From Malonomonas rubra (GTDB lineage: Bacteria; Desulfobacterota; Desulfuromonadia; Desulfuromonadales; Geopsychrobacteraceae): DNA of 63,858 nucleotides. A program made the translations under genes and the position numbers. Positions 26,019 to 33,539 of this stretch are shown here, piece by piece. Numbering within the stretch: position 1 is the stretch's first letter; each line of letters starts with the position of its first letter. The stretch spans positions 1 through 63,858 of the forward strand of contig NZ_QKAP01000028.1 in assembly GCF_003247215.1 (NCBI RefSeq). The letters run 5' to 3'. The notes beneath the pieces were generated by a model. That model saw nothing but the letters and a program-made list of their open reading frames with translations, had not been told where the DNA came from and did no database searches.

Positions 26019-26831
26019 ATGACCAATGTTCAGAAGATCGGTTTTATCGGTGGTGGTAACATGGCGGAAGCTCTGATCAAAGGGTTGCTGGCCGGGGGGG
26101 TGCCAGTCGACCGGATCATGGTGTCTGAGCCGAGCGAGCTGCGCCGCGATCATTTGGAGGAAGAATATGAGGTTGAGTTGACCACTGACAACTGTGCGGT
26201 GATGAAAAAGTGTGAAATAGTTGTACTGTCGATCAAACCGCAGATTGTTGATGAGGTGCTCGAAGAAGTCGCCGGAACCTATGGCAAAGACAAACTGCTG
26301 GTATCCATTCTGGCCGGCGTCTCTTGCTCCCATATCGAAAAACACTTGGCCGGCAACCCACGGGTTGTGCGGGTGATGCCGAACACCCCGGCGCTGGTCG
26401 GCGAAGCGGCAAGTGCAATCTGTCGTGGGCATAGCGCGACCAAAGAAGATCTCGCGCTGGTTAAGCAGCTTTTCGAGGCAGTCGGCAAGGTCCAGGTGAT
26501 CGATGAACGGCAGATGGATGCGGTGACCGGTTTGTCCGGTTCCGGCCCAGCTTATATCTATACCGTTATCGAAGCTTTAGCCGATGGCGGGGTTCGAGAA
26601 GGGCTGCGGCGCGATGTTGCTCACGCTTTGGCAGTACAGACAGTTGTTGGAGCGGCGTTGATGGTGCGCGAAACCGGGGAACATCCAGCAATCCTCCGCG
26701 ATCGGGTCTGTTCGCCGGGTGGAACTGCGATTACCGGGGTCAGCACCCTAGAGAAAAAAGGTTTGCGGACAACACTGATGGAGGCGGTTTCGGCCGCTGC
26801 CAACCGTTCCCGGGAGTTGGGCGGTCAGTAG
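26019..26831 (+). CDS. proC: Pyrroline-5-carboxylate reductase ProC
   Basis: A 270-residue enzyme that reduces pyrroline-5-carboxylate to proline. The N-terminal Rossmann motif is GFIGGGNMAEA (residues 8-18). The family signature runs from MPNTPALVGE to the substrate/dimer segment TGLSGSGPAY and the C-terminal SPGGTAITGV. AAAGGA precedes ATG 26019; the longer frame to 25923 is not supported. It is followed by a LysE-type exporter gene on the same strand. Confidence 0.95.
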   Translation: MTNVQKIGFIGGGNMAEALIKGLLAGGVPVDRIMVSEPSELRRDHLEEEYEVELTTDNCAVMKKCEIVVLSIKPQIVDEVLEEVAGTYGKDKLLVSILAGVSCSHIEKHLAGNPRVVRVMPNTPALVGEAASAICRGHSATKEDLALVKQLFEAVGKVQVIDERQMDAVTGLSGSGPAYIYTVIEALADGGVREGLRRDVAHALAVQTVVGAALMVRETGEHPAILRDRVCSPGGTAITGVSTLEKKGLRTTLMEAVSAAANRSRELGGQ

Positions 26832-26916
26832 GCTGCTCCCCATCTCGATCCTTTTTCTCTTTCCCCCGCTGTCGGGGTTGTCCGGTCGAGCTGTTGTTTT
26901 TGGAGATAATACTGTT

Positions 26917-27543
26917 GTGCTGGGACAATTGTTGACCTTTTTCTTGCCGGTAACACTGCTTACCATCACTCCCGGTGTCGATACCGTGCTGATTATTCGC
27001 AACAGCAGCCGCTGCGGCTGGCGCGCTGGCGTAGTCAGTAGCTTTGGGATTTGTTGTGGTCTGTTCGTCCATGCCCTGGTATCGGCATTGGGCATTTCCT
27101 TGTTGCTGCTGCAATCGGCGCTGGTATTTTCGCTATTAAAACTTGCCGGGGCGGGGTATCTGGTCTGGTTAGGACTGGTCAGCCTAAATTCGGCATTCGG
27201 TGGGCGACAAGTGTTACCCCTGCCTGCCGCACGGACAACTGACCTCCAACTGCGTTGTTCCTTTGTTGAAGGTTTGTTGTCGAACGTGCTGAACCCGAAA
27301 GCGATCTTTTTTTACATGGCTTTTTTGCCCCAGTTTATCAATCCTGCTGGTTCAGTACTTGGACAATCGCTGTTGCTGGCCGCGCTTCATTTCGTTATCG
27401 CCATGTTGTATCAAACCTTGCTTGCCGTATTGGTTGAGCGGGCGGGGCGGTGGTTGAATGGTTCGCGGGTGCGGCGTGGGCAAGATATTGCGACCGGTGG
27501 TGTGATGGTGTTTTTCGGTCTGAAGTTGGCTTTCGAGCGTTGA
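26917..27543 (+). CDS. LysE/RhtB-family amino-acid exporter
   Basis: A 208-residue integral membrane protein with about six hydrophobic helices. The family signature near the N-terminus, TPGVDTVLIIRN, and the central SNVLNPKAIFFYMAFLPQF match LysE/RhtB transporters, which export amino acids or related small molecules. I chose GTG 26917, which gives the usual family length and has GGAG about 11 bases upstream; the frame is open further back to a TTG at 26878. It lies 85 bases after proC. The substrate is unknown. Confidence 0.85.
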   Translation: MLGQLLTFFLPVTLLTITPGVDTVLIIRNSSRCGWRAGVVSSFGICCGLFVHALVSALGISLLLLQSALVFSLLKLAGAGYLVWLGLVSLNSAFGGRQVLPLPAARTTDLQLRCSFVEGLLSNVLNPKAIFFYMAFLPQFINPAGSVLGQSLLLAALHFVIAMLYQTLLAVLVERAGRWLNGSRVRRGQDIATGGVMVFFGLKLAFER

Positions 27544-27550
27544 CGTAGTA

Positions 27551-28354
27551 TTAGCTCTTTTGAGCAGGACCTGCTTTGCCGAGAACCTCGTCTGCCAGCC
27601 GGATATATTCGATCTGACGCCAATCGAAACCGAGAAGTTTCGCCCCACAGGCGTCAACGGCAACCGGATCAAAGCCGGCAACCAGTTTGCCGACCGGCGG
27701 GTCGCAGGTCGGCCCGCCTAGATGATATTCCGCCATCCCGACACTGGCATCAATAATCGACAAATCCGGTTTTCGGTACAGGTTCAGCTCGAAGATCGAT
27801 TTGTGCATGTGTGCATGAAACGCCGCTTTGCGCCAGTAGCCCCCTTGCTGATAATGGTGGTGGGAGGGGAAGCCCATCATGTTTTTCATTGCCAGGGTCA
27901 CATCGGCTAAACTGTGCGCTTTTAGAACCGGAAATGAAATAATGAAGCTTTCGAAGGCGATTTTCGGCAAATAAATTTGCGGAAACACCTGGCATAGAGG
28001 GTTGCTCAGGCAAATATTTTCCACTTCGTTCAAATCGAGCAGTTCTATACAGTAAGTCTGAGCGAGGCGGTCGTAACCGAGCGCGTGGAAAACGTCAGCG
28101 GTATCGATATCCGGCTCACCAGACCCTTCGGCGATGAGCAACTCTGCATCACTGCAATTGCGGATATAACGGATTAAAGTTTCCATTGCCGCCAGCGGCA
28201 GGGTGATCGGTGGCGGTGAGGTGTTGACTAAGTTCGGTTTCAGCAGAATCCGTTGCTGTTGCTCTAGTACATCGGCCGCGCCGATCCTGTTAAGGAGTTC
28301 TGGCAGGCTGGTTTCAAAACTGTTGAATTTGTAAAGTCGGCAACGGTCGGTCAT
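27551..28354 (-). CDS. DUF362-family protein
   Basis: A 267-residue protein of the DUF362 family. The recognisable blocks are ILLKPNLVN near residue 40, VLKAHSLADVTLAMKNMMG with the family's conserved lysines, and DPVAVDACGAKLLGF near the C-terminus. Many relatives carry 4Fe-4S ferredoxin domains; this one lacks them. The biochemical function of the family is unsettled. ATG 28354 (MTDRCRLYKF) has GGGAG 5 bases upstream, so the longer frame to 28429 was rejected. It is convergent with the LysE gene, whose end is 7 bases away. Confidence 0.8.
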   Translation of the reverse strand: MTDRCRLYKFNSFETSLPELLNRIGAADVLEQQQRILLKPNLVNTSPPPITLPLAAMETLIRYIRNCSDAELLIAEGSGEPDIDTADVFHALGYDRLAQTYCIELLDLNEVENICLSNPLCQVFPQIYLPKIAFESFIISFPVLKAHSLADVTLAMKNMMGFPSHHHYQQGGYWRKAAFHAHMHKSIFELNLYRKPDLSIIDASVGMAEYHLGGPTCDPPVGKLVAGFDPVAVDACGAKLLGFDWRQIEYIRLADEVLGKAGPAQKS

Positions 28355-28412
28355 CTGTTCTCCCTGTTTTCTTTTCAAACTAGCATTCGCGGTTGCTTCG
28401 GGGAACAGGAAC

Positions 28413-28450
28413 AAAAAAGGGGTTGCCATTATCCAGGCAACCCCTTTTAT
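28413..28450 (-). terminator. Strong terminator ending the receiver/sensor/cytochrome operon
   Basis: AAAAGGGGTTGCC and GGCAACCCCTTTT form a 13-bp perfect stem with an 8-base loop. On the minus strand it is followed by a T-run. It lies 15 bases after the cytochrome stop. Confidence 0.9.
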
Positions 28451-28464
28451 CTGGTTTTTTTCTG

Positions 28465-28782
28465 CTAGCCGCAGGTTTCTACGGTGGCCGCATCCAGCGA
28501 ATAATCCTGTAGAAACTTCAGCAGGTTGTCGCGGTCTTTGTCAGACATCTCATCCAAAACCTTCTTGTCAACGTCATGCCTGTTTTTTTCAACAAAACGC
28601 TTCCATTGCGACATGGTTTTGCTGGATGGCTTTAGTTTGCCAGCATCACTGCCTTTGACATGGCATGCTTCACAGACTTTGGCGAAGACCCTTTTGCCGC
28701 GCCGGGCACTCGCGGCATAGGAGATGCTGGAGACAGCGAGAACCATGGCAAGAACCAACAATAGGGAAATAATACGTTTCAT
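28465..28782 (-). CDS. Small monoheme c-type cytochrome
   Basis: A 105-residue secreted protein with an N-terminal signal peptide (MKRIISLLLVLAMVLAV, cleavage after SYA) and one CEACH heme motif at about residues 37-41. A methionine in the TMSQW segment is the probable distal ligand. The fold length fits class I cytochrome c. It would shuttle electrons in the periplasm. AAAGGAG stands 5 bases before the ATG. It is the last gene of the operon receiver / PATAN-like / DUF3365-HAMP / cytochrome, followed by a strong terminator. The context suggests that the upstream heme-type sensor and this carrier work on the same redox signal. Confidence 0.9.
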   Translation of the reverse strand: MKRIISLLLVLAMVLAVSSISYAASARRGKRVFAKVCEACHVKGSDAGKLKPSSKTMSQWKRFVEKNRHDVDKKVLDEMSDKDRDNLLKFLQDYSLDAATVETCG

Positions 28783-28810
28783 AAGTGCTCCTTTGGAAGG
28801 CTGTAAACTA

Positions 28811-29689
28811 TTACTTTCTCAGGATGTCCATTGCTTTTTGCAGGGAGACCTTCATTCGGTTAAAGGCATCTGCAAGCGACTTGATTTCGTCATTTGTATC
28901 GACATCGAATGAACGATCCATCTTGCCGCGACTGATATCTCCAGCAACTTCAACGATGGTTTCGATCGGTTTGACCACACTGCGGTTAATAATCAGGTCG
29001 ATGATGATCAGTGCGACTAGGAATAGGACTGAAACAACCGCGCTCAAAAAGGCCAGCTTCTTCCAAGTCAGTTCAACTATTTTTTGGGTCGAAACATAGA
29101 CGATCCGGGTACCGACGATGTCACCCTCTTTGTAGCCGTAACCGGAGGTCGTGCCATACTCTGCGACCATGTCCGGGTGCGCTGCTTCAGGGGTGTCATG
29201 GCACCAGATACAGCCCTTGCGAGCCTCTATCGGGATCGCTGAAGCGTAGAAGCTTTCACCGTTGATTTCTGTAAAGCCGCTATATTCTTCATATTCACCC
29301 TTATCAAAACCTGCAATGATCTTTTCTTCGAATGGTGTCGATTGATTGTCCGGATTCAGCGGGTTTGGCGAGCTGATTTTGAGCAAGTATTCCGGGTATG
29401 CGGTGTTAAGGATTTTCGCCGTCTTTGCCAGCATAACAGCACCGACCGATGCCTCCGGGAAATACTCGTCGCCGATCAGCTCATTCAGTTCTGGACGCAC
29501 GTATTGTGACATATACTTTTGGTTGGCGTTCATCGAGCGCAGAAAAAGTTCGGTTTTTTCTGCCGCTTCTCGGCGGGTGTCCTCGGTCAGCAGGTAGTAA
29601 CCCGCTCCGACGACCCCGATCATCGAGAAGATATAGACAATCGCGAGAATGACAAAGACCCGCTTTCTGATATTCATATTTTTAAACAT
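28811..29689 (-). CDS. Membrane sensor with DUF3365 (Tll0287-like) periplasmic heme domain and HAMP, no output domain
   Basis: A 292-residue membrane protein. TM1 is at about residues 10-33. A periplasmic domain (about 40-205) resembles DUF3365/Tll0287-like sensors and holds one c-type heme motif CIWCH near residue 160. TM2 is at about 213-236 and a HAMP linker at about 236-288 (RSVVKPIETIVEVAGDI). The protein stops right after HAMP, with no kinase, chemotaxis or cyclase domain. It must pass its signal to a partner, perhaps the receiver or PATAN-like protein encoded just upstream in the same operon. The cytochrome gene follows 28 bases later. Confidence 0.85.
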   Translation of the reverse strand: MFKNMNIRKRVFVILAIVYIFSMIGVVGAGYYLLTEDTRREAAEKTELFLRSMNANQKYMSQYVRPELNELIGDEYFPEASVGAVMLAKTAKILNTAYPEYLLKISSPNPLNPDNQSTPFEEKIIAGFDKGEYEEYSGFTEINGESFYASAIPIEARKGCIWCHDTPEAAHPDMVAEYGTTSGYGYKEGDIVGTRIVYVSTQKIVELTWKKLAFLSAVVSVLFLVALIIIDLIINRSVVKPIETIVEVAGDISRGKMDRSFDVDTNDEIKSLADAFNRMKVSLQKAMDILRK

Positions 29690-29724
29690 TATTCCTGCTC
29701 CTGTTCAGAGTGCATTGAAATAAA

Positions 29725-30267
29725 CTAAAGCTTGTACTGGTTAATAAACGCATCCCGATCTTCTTCCGGAACTTCCCCCGCCAGTTTTTGAAGAAAACAG
29801 GAATAATTTGCCTGCGGCATCGGGTTGCCGCTGGTGTAGCTGATGGTGGATGCAGCCTGCTCGGCAAGAATCGTCCCCAATGGTCCGACCAGATCGATGA
29901 ACCCGTCGATGACTGCAGCGATCTCGTCTGCATCGATCGGTGGTCCAACGTTTGCTGCGGGAGCATCTGTGGCCGGTTTGGGAGCTGGAGAATTTTGCTG
30001 CGCGACTGCCGCTAGCAGATTTTCGTGCAAAGGGAAGTCGAGTTTTTTTCGAACCGGGTAACCGGTAATGAAATTGACCCATTCCACAGGCTTGCTTGCG
30101 ATGGTACCGAGAATTTCTTCTGGTGAAATACGACCGTGAGCGATATGTACTGCCTGGCCATTTTCAACCAGTATTTTGCACAGATGTACATCTCTGGAAA
30201 ATTTAATGACCAACTGTCCCTGCTGCCCCGAGCCAAGATGCTCACTAAAGGCTTCTTTGAGGGTCAT
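29725..30267 (-). CDS. PATAN/DUF4388-like signalling protein
   Basis: A 180-residue cytosolic protein of uncertain family. The N-terminal half (about 1-90) reads LVIKFSRDVHLCKILVENGQAVHI, which resembles the beta-strand core of PATAN/DUF4388 proteins that scaffold two-component signalling. A proline/alanine-rich linker (about 92-108) leads to a C-terminal helical domain (AAVIDGFIDLVGPLGTILAEQ) that I do not recognise with certainty. Its ATG overlaps the stop of the receiver gene by one base, so the two are co-translated. It probably couples the receiver to the HAMP sensor encoded downstream. The function is inferred from context. Confidence 0.6.
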   Translation of the reverse strand: MTLKEAFSEHLGSGQQGQLVIKFSRDVHLCKILVENGQAVHIAHGRISPEEILGTIASKPVEWVNFITGYPVRKKLDFPLHENLLAAVAQQNSPAPKPATDAPAANVGPPIDADEIAAVIDGFIDLVGPLGTILAEQAASTISYTSGNPMPQANYSCFLQKLAGEVPEEDRDAFINQYKL

Positions 30268-30635
30268 CAGGCACCTCCCAGTTGTTTTTTGATCTCCAGC
30301 AACAGTTCCATCGGTTCGTATGGTTTTGTGATATAGGCATCAGCGCCTTGCTTTTTGCCCCAAAACTTGTCGCTGGCTTCCGCTTTGGAAGTTAGCAGGA
30401 TGATCGGCGTGTTTTTAAGATTCGGATCTGTCTTTAGGGAACGGCATACCTGAAAGCCATTTTTCCCCGGCATAATGACATCAAGGATAATCAGGTTGAA
30501 CCCCCCGCCACGCGCGGCCGTTTCCGCTTCAAGACCATCTGTTGTTGTCGTGATTTCGTGTGGCGTCGAGCCCAGCACTTCCTGTAGCAAAGCCAATTCT
30601 GTTTCACTGTCTTCGGCAACGAGAATTTTAGCCAT
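30267..30635 (-). CDS. Receiver-only response regulator (CheY-like), first gene of the heme-sensor operon
   Basis: A 122-residue single receiver domain. AEDSE (residues 7-11) forms the acidic pocket, LIILDVIMPG carries the acceptor aspartate, LLTSKAE the switch threonine, and YITKPYEP the conserved lysine-proline. The sequence resembles the CheY-like receivers of type-IV-pilus/chemosensory systems. ATG 30635 has AAGGAG 6 bases upstream. It is first in the operon with the PATAN-like protein, the DUF3365-HAMP sensor and the monoheme cytochrome. No output domain and no kinase are encoded nearby. Confidence 0.88.
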   Translation of the reverse strand: MAKILVAEDSETELALLQEVLGSTPHEITTTTDGLEAETAARGGGFNLIILDVIMPGKNGFQVCRSLKTDPNLKNTPIILLTSKAEASDKFWGKKQGADAYITKPYEPMELLLEIKKQLGGA

Positions 30636-30943
30636 TTGTCGCTCCTTTTTTTCAGGGCAATGAGACGCTTTTAAAAGCACGATAATATGCCCGTACTAAA
30701 GTATTGAAAGTTGTAGCTTGCTAAGGGCACAATAATGAGTGATTATAAATAAAGTTAATTTTTTTTCAACAACTAATATGAGAAAATTTTAAAATAAAAT
30801 AAGATGAAATCGTAAAGATCGGCGGATAGCTGAAGGTTTTGTTGTGCTAAGTGGCTAAGAATAAAAGGACACTTGGGTGTTTGGGGGGAGATGGAAATAG
30901 AAAGAAAAAAGCCGGGGGCGGATTGAAATTGCTAGACTCAAGG
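30636..30943. other. AT-rich non-coding gap, probable promoter region
   Basis: These 308 bases separate the heme-sensor operon from the IMPase gene (both minus strand). The part next to the receiver gene (about 30690-30800) is very AT-rich and is the likely promoter region of that operon. I see no gene, repeat or clear hairpin. Confidence 0.5.
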
Positions 30944-31744
30944 TTAGCTGGCGTCTTGATAATGCTTGGCAACTATCGGCTGCAGCTGTAAATGGGTATC
31001 TGGTTGACCACAAACCAAGAGCCGGTCGCGGTAGGGAGAGTAAGTGGATCCCAAATGATTACTGACCCGACAACCTGTTTCCTCCATGAACAGTAACGCG
31101 GCGGCGACATCGTAAGGTTGCAGGTCACTTTCCCAGAAACCCTGTAAAAAACCTGCCGCGACATAGCTGAGGTCGAGGGCTGCGGAGCCGAAACGACGGA
31201 TTCCGCGGCTACTGTATAGAACCTGCTCCGCACAGGGGAAGAAGGAGGTTGCCAAGTCTTTGGAGCGGTAGGGGAAGCCGGTACCGATCAGCGCTTGCGA
31301 GAGCGGAACGTTGCTGACGGTTGGACAAGCCTGACCGTTACGGCACAGACCTTGCCCTCGTCGGGCGCTGAAAAGTTCCTCCGACGCTGGTCGCAACACT
31401 ACGCCAAGTTCGCAGAGGCCGTCAATTTCCAGCGCAACGGAGATACTGAATTGGTCCAGGCCGCTGAGGAAATTTGTGGTGCCGTCAAGAGGATCGATCA
31501 CCCAGCGTAAAAGTTCATTGCCGGTGGTACCTGTTTCCTCACCGTAAAAGCCAGCTTCCGGTAACAGCTTACTCAGCCCCTCTATTAACAGCTGTTCCGA
31601 GTTTATGTCGATTTCAGAAACGAACTCACGTGCTACCTTTTCCTCGCCGCCACCGGGTGGCAGGGAACGAAACCGACTCATCTGGTAGCGGCCGGTCTGC
31701 CGGGCAAGGTTAATGACATTTTCGAGCAGCTGCTGGTCGATCAT
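30944..31744 (-). CDS. Inositol monophosphatase-family phosphatase
   Basis: A 266-residue Mg-dependent phosphatase. GEETG, then WVIDPLDGTTNF (the DPLDGT metal motif) and the C-terminal SDLQPYDVAA (metal-binding aspartate of the WDXXA-type motif) are all present. Bacterial members act on inositol-1-phosphate, on 3'-phosphoadenosine 5'-phosphate, or as SuhB. ATG 31744 follows the stop of the upstream transporter gene with one base between (TGA-C-ATG), so it is translationally coupled; ATG 31759 is an alternative. It is last in the order cNMP-binding protein, transporter, phosphatase. Confidence 0.9.
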   Translation of the reverse strand: MIDQQLLENVINLARQTGRYQMSRFRSLPPGGGEEKVAREFVSEIDINSEQLLIEGLSKLLPEAGFYGEETGTTGNELLRWVIDPLDGTTNFLSGLDQFSISVALEIDGLCELGVVLRPASEELFSARRGQGLCRNGQACPTVSNVPLSQALIGTGFPYRSKDLATSFFPCAEQVLYSSRGIRRFGSAALDLSYVAAGFLQGFWESDLQPYDVAAALLFMEETGCRVSNHLGSTYSPYRDRLLVCGQPDTHLQLQPIVAKHYQDAS

Positions 31745-31745
31745 G

Positions 31746-32876
31746 TCAATTGTATTCATCCCGAGTGCTGATGATGCGACTGTAGGGACTGAAGGTGCGT
31801 TGGTATTGACGAATTTCCAAAATGGCGATATTGATGATGCTGGCAATCGGGACCCCGATAATCATGCCCAACACGCCGTACAACTTGCCACCCATGACAA
31901 TCGCCAGGATCACCAGCAATGGGTGTAGATTGGATACCCGAGAAATCAGAATCGGGATCAAGATGAAATTGTCGAGGATGATCTGCGCGATCAGCAGGTA
32001 GACACAGAAAATCCACCAGAACTGTCCGCCCATGCCCAGATCGACCAGAGCGATAATCAGCCCGGGGATCATGCCGACAATCGGTCCGATGTAGGGGACC
32101 AAGTTGGTGACCCCGGCAATAATACCTAGAATTGGCGCGTAGCGAATGTCAGTCAGCGACAGACCCATCCAGACAACGATGCCGATGATCAGTGCTTCCA
32201 GAATCCGTCCACGGATAAAGTGGGCAAGTTGCCAGCTGACGTGATCGTAAATATCGAGGATCATCTCAAAATAGCGATTCGGCGTGAGCGAGATCAGACC
32301 GCGCATGATGCGGCGACTGTCGCGCAAAAAAAAGAACGAGAACAGCGGCACAAGTAAAAACAGGCTGCCGATCCGCATAGCCGACTTCGGTGTTTGCGAT
32401 AGAACCAGTCCGAACAGCTCTTCAGTCGATGCGCGGAGCTTGTCGACCAGATCGTAACTCTTTATGAACGGTAAGTGCCTCTGCAAGGTGCTCAGCAGGC
32501 CGTTGATGTATTCAACCGCGCGCCCGAAGTAGCGCGGAAAATCGGCTTTTAATGCCTGTAGCATCCCCTTCCAGTTGGGTGGGCCGATCAGCATCAACAG
32601 TGTGAGGATCAGGATCGAAACCAGAAAATAGACAATGAAAATGCTACCGGTTCGGCCGATCCTCTCTCGCTCGAAAAATTGTACCACCGGGTCGAGCAGA
32701 AAGGCGGCAATCAGCGAGATCAGGATCGGCAGAAACAGCCCTTCTGTCGCTGTTTTCAGCATGTTGGTGATGGTCGAGGCCGAAGAGAAGATGGCAATCC
32801 CTGAGGCAATGGCCGCAGTCAGGACAACGTAGAGTAGGATTACCTGGGCACGGGTGAAGCCGCTCTGATCAGTCAT
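31746..32876 (-). CDS. AI-2E family transporter (PerM-like permease)
   Basis: A 376-residue membrane protein with about eight hydrophobic segments and the AI-2E/PerM blocks: FLLDPVVQFFERERIGR after TM2, VPLFSFFFLRDSRR in the middle and GVTNLVPYIGPIVGMIPG near TM6. Members have been linked to autoinducer-2 export or Na+/H+ antiport. The substrate here is unknown. Its ATG overlaps the stop of the cNMP-domain gene (ATGA) and its own stop nearly touches the phosphatase start, so three genes form a tightly coupled minus-strand operon. Confidence 0.9.
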   Translation of the reverse strand: MTDQSGFTRAQVILLYVVLTAAIASGIAIFSSASTITNMLKTATEGLFLPILISLIAAFLLDPVVQFFERERIGRTGSIFIVYFLVSILILTLLMLIGPPNWKGMLQALKADFPRYFGRAVEYINGLLSTLQRHLPFIKSYDLVDKLRASTEELFGLVLSQTPKSAMRIGSLFLLVPLFSFFFLRDSRRIMRGLISLTPNRYFEMILDIYDHVSWQLAHFIRGRILEALIIGIVVWMGLSLTDIRYAPILGIIAGVTNLVPYIGPIVGMIPGLIIALVDLGMGGQFWWIFCVYLLIAQIILDNFILIPILISRVSNLHPLLVILAIVMGGKLYGVLGMIIGVPIASIINIAILEIRQYQRTFSPYSRIISTRDEYN

Positions 32877-33382
32877 GACTGTCCGCGCTCCCGTTTCAAC
32901 TCGTTGATCAATAGGTGGCTCTGGTGGAGCCGGTCGCTGATCACCCGTGTCAGGCCGAGTAGGATCTTGGCTGAAATGGCGGGATACTTGCGAACCGCAT
33001 CTTGCATGTCGGAACGGAACAACCCAACCAGTACCGACGCTTCGGTGGTGCGGGCGGACGCAATCCGCGGTCGTGAGGCGGTCAAGGCAACTTCGCCGAA
33101 GAAGTCGCCCGGTTCCAGTAATGCCTGCTCGATTTCCCGACCGTTTTCATCGCGCGTGTAAATGCGTACCTGGCCGGAACGGATGGCATACATGCCGGAG
33201 CCGATGTCGCCCTCTTCGAAAATGATTTCGTCCGCTTTATAATCACGGACATGCACGATATTTTCCAGAAAGCTGAGTTCCCGTTTTTTCAATTTGCTGA
33301 AAATCGGAACGGTGCTTAGAAAATAGGCCAGGGTTTCCTGGTAGCCGGAACTGCGAAAGATATTGCTCCAGAATGGATTCAC
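32873..33382 (-). CDS. Cyclic-nucleotide-binding domain protein without DNA-binding domain
   Basis: A 169-residue cytosolic protein made of one cNMP-binding (CRP-like) beta-roll at about residues 25-140. The phosphate-binding-cassette region reads PGDFFGEVALTASRPRIASART, matching the FGE...R pattern that binds cAMP or cGMP. There is no helix-turn-helix, so it is not a CRP-type regulator; it may gate the transporter encoded next. The start is GTG 33382, with GAGGG 6 bases upstream. The stop overlaps the transporter start. Confidence 0.85.
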   Translation of the reverse strand: MNPFWSNIFRSSGYQETLAYFLSTVPIFSKLKKRELSFLENIVHVRDYKADEIIFEEGDIGSGMYAIRSGQVRIYTRDENGREIEQALLEPGDFFGEVALTASRPRIASARTTEASVLVGLFRSDMQDAVRKYPAISAKILLGLTRVISDRLHQSHLLINELKRERGQS

Positions 33383-33539
33383 TGCGCACCCTCTTTGTAT
33401 CTCATCGAAATGGCTATTCGCCTCTTCCTCAGAGGCGGAAAGTCTTTATTATACCAGTAAGTTATTTATGCACCAGATAAAAGATTTTGTTCTGGCTGCC
33501 TCTTTATCCCGTTACCGAGTTTAGTTTATGCTGTGAGCC

